64,000 nt of DNA from Verrucomicrobiaceae bacterium (GTDB lineage Bacteria > Verrucomicrobiota > Verrucomicrobiia > Verrucomicrobiales > Akkermansiaceae). Of this stretch, positions 61,861 through 64,000 are shown one piece after another (within the stretch, counting starts at the first letter, position 1; the number at the start of each line of letters is the position of its first letter). Both the position numbers and the translations under genes were made by a program. The notes under the pieces were generated by a model. The model did no database searches and had not been told where the DNA came from. It saw only the letters and a list, made by a program, of their open reading frames with translations. The stretch spans positions 62,001 through 126,000 of the forward strand of contig JAIXOR010000016.1 in the NCBI GenBank assembly GCA_027486655.1, written 5' to 3'.

Positions 61861-62367
61861 GGCAAGCTCGTGGTGAATGGCAACATCTCCACCAGTTCGC
61901 TAACCACTGTCGGAGGCAGCGGAACGCTCGGCGGCACAGGAACCATGGGAAACACTACCGTGAATGGCATCTTCGCCCCCGGCAATTCCATCGGAACGCT
62001 CAATATCAATGGCTCACTTGTGCTTTCGGGAATCGCGGACTTCGAAATCGACCCCACCAACGGAATCGGACTCAACCGCTCTTCGGATCTCGCGAATGTC
62101 TCTGGGGCCATCACGTATGGCGGCATCCTGAACCTGCTTTATGGAGGGTCGGCATCGGACTTCACCAGCGGCATGATTTTCAACCTGTTCGACGGCACTT
62201 CATTCAGCGGAAGTTTCAGCACGTTGAATTTGCCGACATTGACCGGCGGCCTCACATGGCAGAACCACCTCGCCACCAACGGCACTCTAAGCGTCGTGCC
62301 TGAGCCCAATGTGGCTGCCCTGCTCGGCGGCATGGGCGTGCTTGCGCTGCTGCGCCGGAGGAGGTGA
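59761..62367 (+). CDS. beta-strand-repeat surface protein with PEP-CTERM sorting signal
   Basis: 868 residues. The signal peptide starts MKAKVSSYLHSTIALATMLA; the repeat region is homologous to the two preceding genes; the C-terminus is different and ends VVPEPNVAALLGGMGVLALL followed by RRRR, a textbook PEP-CTERM signal (VPEP, hydrophobic helix, Arg cluster). It should be processed by an exosortase, not in this window. Thus three related repeat proteins use two different C-terminal anchoring types. It starts 58 nt after the second paralogue without a copy of the 34-bp element, so it is probably co-transcribed with it. Confidence 0.9.
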   Translation: MKAKVSSYLHSTIALATMLALGNVAHAATYSWATTTGTWDTTTANWTGTGTTWVNGNDAVFNNTGTLSTITLSGTINATSLLVGNNGNNANYSLSGGTLNNSGTLIVQGSGGNSGNYAGNPTTTINSTVSVTGSTLIGRANFTISGGTYTTSRFTANPTSADWANLTISGGTVTAINGIDGTYGTTGTNGTGATFALNLNGGTLYTPSIKVADRELGGGNSAWLTFNGTTVKATADTTSFITLYGGNQNAYISNGGAIINTFDDVANTARNITIGVSLRNTTGQTGTLTKQGTGTLTLSGANTYSGATTISGGTLKLQNSYASSGFAISSGAVLDLNVASGSRDGASTTFSGAGTLLKTGAGTSVWGGGAATFSLGSGSLIDVQEGVLIGGSNANEVWTNNKSDLNVASGATFKTVEANVRVNKITGTGTIGTGYNGAGYANLTIGVDNGSSTFGGVIQNTDNNSSFVGNLVKAGSGKITLAGNNTYKGTTTVSGGTLEFSGNNTIGAVTANGGSVSFTGGTTAINGNLSQTMDGGHAITITNSTVTMNQLYSGANDLTSLGMAFTIGAGADVTATGGVFSQTWRGSGGMFLNGGTLRTPYLAANSSTTSFLNDRAYIHFNGTKIVATANQSNFIQLVGGVNYGNENFAKLESTTTFDTAGYGIGIGVELRGTGGLTKDGTGTLTLSGANTYTGATTVNAGKLVVNGNISTSSLTTVGGSGTLGGTGTMGNTTVNGIFAPGNSIGTLNINGSLVLSGIADFEIDPTNGIGLNRSSDLANVSGAITYGGILNLLYGGSASDFTSGMIFNLFDGTSFSGSFSTLNLPTLTGGLTWQNHLATNGTLSVVPEPNVAALLGGMGVLALLRRRR

Positions 62368-62754
62368 TGCTGAATTTTGAATGTTAGATTTTGAATGTTA
62401 GATTTTGGATACGGAATAGAAGAGAGAAGGCCACGGACTTCGTATGGGTTCTCCTCTCTCTTCCGTTTCGAATTTCATGCTTTGGATTTAGTGCTTTCTG
62501 AATTTTGCCTCTGGAGGGGCAATCCAAGGGCGGTGCGCGTTATGGGTTTCCGTGCGCCGCCCAACCTGTTTCCAGCCTTCTCACTCCGACTTTCCCGAAA
62601 ATTGCCGCCATCCAGAACTGTATGGTTGCAGCTCCATGAGACCGCTTCACCGGGCCATGCCCACACTCGCCACCACGCGACTGCAAGGACCCATCGCGCC
62701 AGCGCCGACCGGAGCGAGTGCGCCACTTCAAACCACCACGAATCGAAAGCTTCC
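62368..62754. other. 387-nt intergenic region with tandem TTTTGAATGTTAGA and hairpin
   Basis: TTTTGAATGTTAGA is repeated in tandem at 62376-62389 and 62390-62403, each containing TGTTAGA. A hairpin of GAAGAGAGAAGG against CCTCTCTCTTC follows (about 62418-62465) and may end the surface-protein transcript. There is no gene; a promoter for the fucosidase is expected in the right part. Confidence 0.45.
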
Positions 62755-64000
62755 ATGAATCCACTGAAATTTCCTGGCTTTATCTCGAATGAATCCCTCC
62801 CGGGTAATTCGATCTCACGGGCGCATGCCGCCATCACCAGATTCCGCGTCACCCGTTCACGCATCGCGCTGGTGGTTTCCGCCGCCCTTTGCATGCCCAT
62901 ATCGGCACAGCCCGCAGACCATCCTTTCGTCGCCGGGCAAGGCGACAACTCGCAGGTGCGCAGCAGCGACGCCAACTGGATGGCCCACACCCGCTTTGGG
63001 ATGTTCATCCACTTCGGGCTGTATTCCATTCCAGCAGCTGTCTGGCAGGGACAGCAAACCGGACGCAACACCTACGCGGAGTGGATTCGTGCGCAGTGGG
63101 GTTGGCCCAATCCCGAAGGCATTCCCAAGGAGAAATATCATGTTTTGCTCAAGCAATTCAATCCGGTGAATTTCGACGCCGACGAATGGATCAGCCTCGC
63201 CGCCAAGGCGGGCATGAAGTATTTTGTCATCACCACCAAGCACCACGACGGCTTCGCGCTTTGGAATTCGGCGGTTTCCAACTACGACATCGCCGCCACA
63301 CCCTTCGGCGCGAACGGACGCGACCCACTCGGCGAACTGGCCAAGGCTTGCCGGAAATATGACGTCAAACTCGGGTTCTACTATTCGCACTGGCTCGATT
63401 GGGAACACCCGGGCGGTGCGCTTCCGCCTTGGCCGGAGCGTTCCGAAGACCCAGCCATCACTCAACCCACGGATGCCGAATTCGCGAAATACTGGGAAGG
63501 CAAGTGCCTGCCGCAGGTGACCGAGTTGATCGAGCGATATAAGCCAGATATGTTTTGGTTCGATTCCTGGGGTGGCAGACCGCGGGATCAGGTCACGCCC
63601 GCGCGCCGCGACCAGTTGATCAAGCTGATCCGCGACAAGGCACCGGGCTGTATGATCAACGGCCGCATCGCATCCTATGATCCGGCCGGTGCGGACTTTG
63701 TTTCGATGGGCGATAACCAGTTCCCCGATGCAGCAAACGCGCCCAAAGTGCCGTGGGAAACGCCCGGCACGATGAACCATTCCTGGGGCTACAACCGCCT
63801 CGATTTCCAGTGGAAGTCGTTCGACCAACTGCTCGATACCCTCATCACCAACGCCCACCACGGCGGGGCCATCACGCTCAACGTCGGCCCGATGGGCAAC
63901 GGCTCGTTCCAAGTAGCCGCCAAGCGTCGCCTGAAAGAATTCGCAGCGTGGATGGACATCAACGAGTCGGCCTTGCAGCCCACCCTGCGCAGTCCTTTCC
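62755..64000 (+). CDS. secreted GH29 alpha-L-fucosidase (3' end outside window)
   Basis: The first 415 residues of a retaining alpha-L-fucosidase. A long N-terminal leader (about 50 residues) contains a hydrophobic export segment (RIALVVSAALCMPISAQPAD). The GH29 barrel begins WMAHTRFGMFIHFGLYSIPA and continues with KYFVITTKHHDGFALW, the fucose-binding HHDGF hallmark, and PDMFWFDSWGG, with the nucleophile Asp in WFDSW. It releases L-fucose, which would feed FucP/FucI at the left of this window. It lies 387 nt after the repeat proteins in the same direction and is probably a separate transcription unit. The acid/base region is beyond or near the right edge and was not assigned. Confidence 0.93.
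   Translation, partial: MNPLKFPGFISNESLPGNSISRAHAAITRFRVTRSRIALVVSAALCMPISAQPADHPFVAGQGDNSQVRSSDANWMAHTRFGMFIHFGLYSIPAAVWQGQQTGRNTYAEWIRAQWGWPNPEGIPKEKYHVLLKQFNPVNFDADEWISLAAKAGMKYFVITTKHHDGFALWNSAVSNYDIAATPFGANGRDPLGELAKACRKYDVKLGFYYSHWLDWEHPGGALPPWPERSEDPAITQPTDAEFAKYWEGKCLPQVTELIERYKPDMFWFDSWGGRPRDQVTPARRDQLIKLIRDKAPGCMINGRIASYDPAGADFVSMGDNQFPDAANAPKVPWETPGTMNHSWGYNRLDFQWKSFDQLLDTLITNAHHGGAITLNVGPMGNGSFQVAAKRRLKEFAAWMDINESALQPTLRSPF

Noticed and set aside
62475-63071. A 198-codon minus-strand frame opposite the start of the GH29 gene
   Set aside because: No motif; it lies antisense to a clear signal peptide and GH29 domain.

Overview
The window is about 64 kb of high-GC bacterial DNA (roughly 60-65% G+C by eye). 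It looks like a chromosome segment from the Verrucomicrobia, probably a Luteolibacter/Haloferula-like member of the Verrucomicrobiales. The grounds are secreted sulfatases with a GH78 rhamnosidase, an L-fucose isomerase and permease, giant proteins built from autotransporter-associated beta-strand repeats, a PEP-CTERM sorting signal, and a kdsB-pyrG gene pair of the kind also found in Chlamydiae. The taxon is an inference; there is no rRNA in the window.

Layout. 0-6 kb: the 5' part of an agmatine-deiminase-family gene, then an L-fucose block (fucI-fucP on the minus strand, a divergent AraC regulator) and a rhomboid protease. 6-10 kb: a structured leader with a sigma54-like promoter, an NtrC-type response regulator, a single-domain receiver and a Pro/Ala-rich membrane-anchored protein. 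9.7-25.6 kb: an SGNH hydrolase and GH2 glycosidase, then mostly housekeeping genes (purB, membrane GDPD, a Tat-leader isomerase, ybeY with a PgpH-like HD phosphohydrolase, an ECF sigma factor, a PhnA-like protein, kdsB, pyrG). 25.6-33.5 kb: a four-gene minus-strand polysaccharide operon (two sulfatases, GH78, a DUF5722-like GH-A enzyme). 33.6-37.3 kb: an MTA phosphorylase, NAD kinase, a protein of the family labelled 3-methyladenine DNA glycosylase, a secreted HExxH protein and an initiator tRNA-fMet. 37.4-42 kb: an accessory island beside that tRNA, with a tyrosine recombinase, a convergent putative DNA-binding protein, a metallophosphoesterase and a sigma-region-4-like protein. 42.2-49.5 kb: two tandem histidine kinase/response regulator pairs. 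49.7-62.4 kb: three paralogous beta-strand-repeat surface proteins, the first with an embedded GH29-like fucosidase domain. 62.8-64 kb: the start of a secreted GH29 alpha-L-fucosidase.

The most unusual part is 42-64 kb. Both kinases carry, as extracytoplasmic sensor, a domain resembling a GH36/melibiase-type alpha-galactosidase in which the positions expected to hold the catalytic acids appear to be replaced. They are followed by their NarL-type regulators and then by large surface proteins, two of which share a nearly identical 34-bp upstream element centred on CCCTA-N4-TAGGG. My reading is a glycan-sensing system in which dead glycosidases were recruited as receptors to control surface adhesin/fucosidase proteins. 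This ties to the fucose catabolism genes at the left end, although no fuculokinase or aldolase is in the window.

Other signals: a frame-independent nonamer TTCTAACAA (core TCTAACA) recurs in genes of every type; the leader at 6.3-6.5 kb can form mutually exclusive terminator and anti-terminator pairings; and the integrase module is bounded by inverted copies of a TTTGCGCAAA element.
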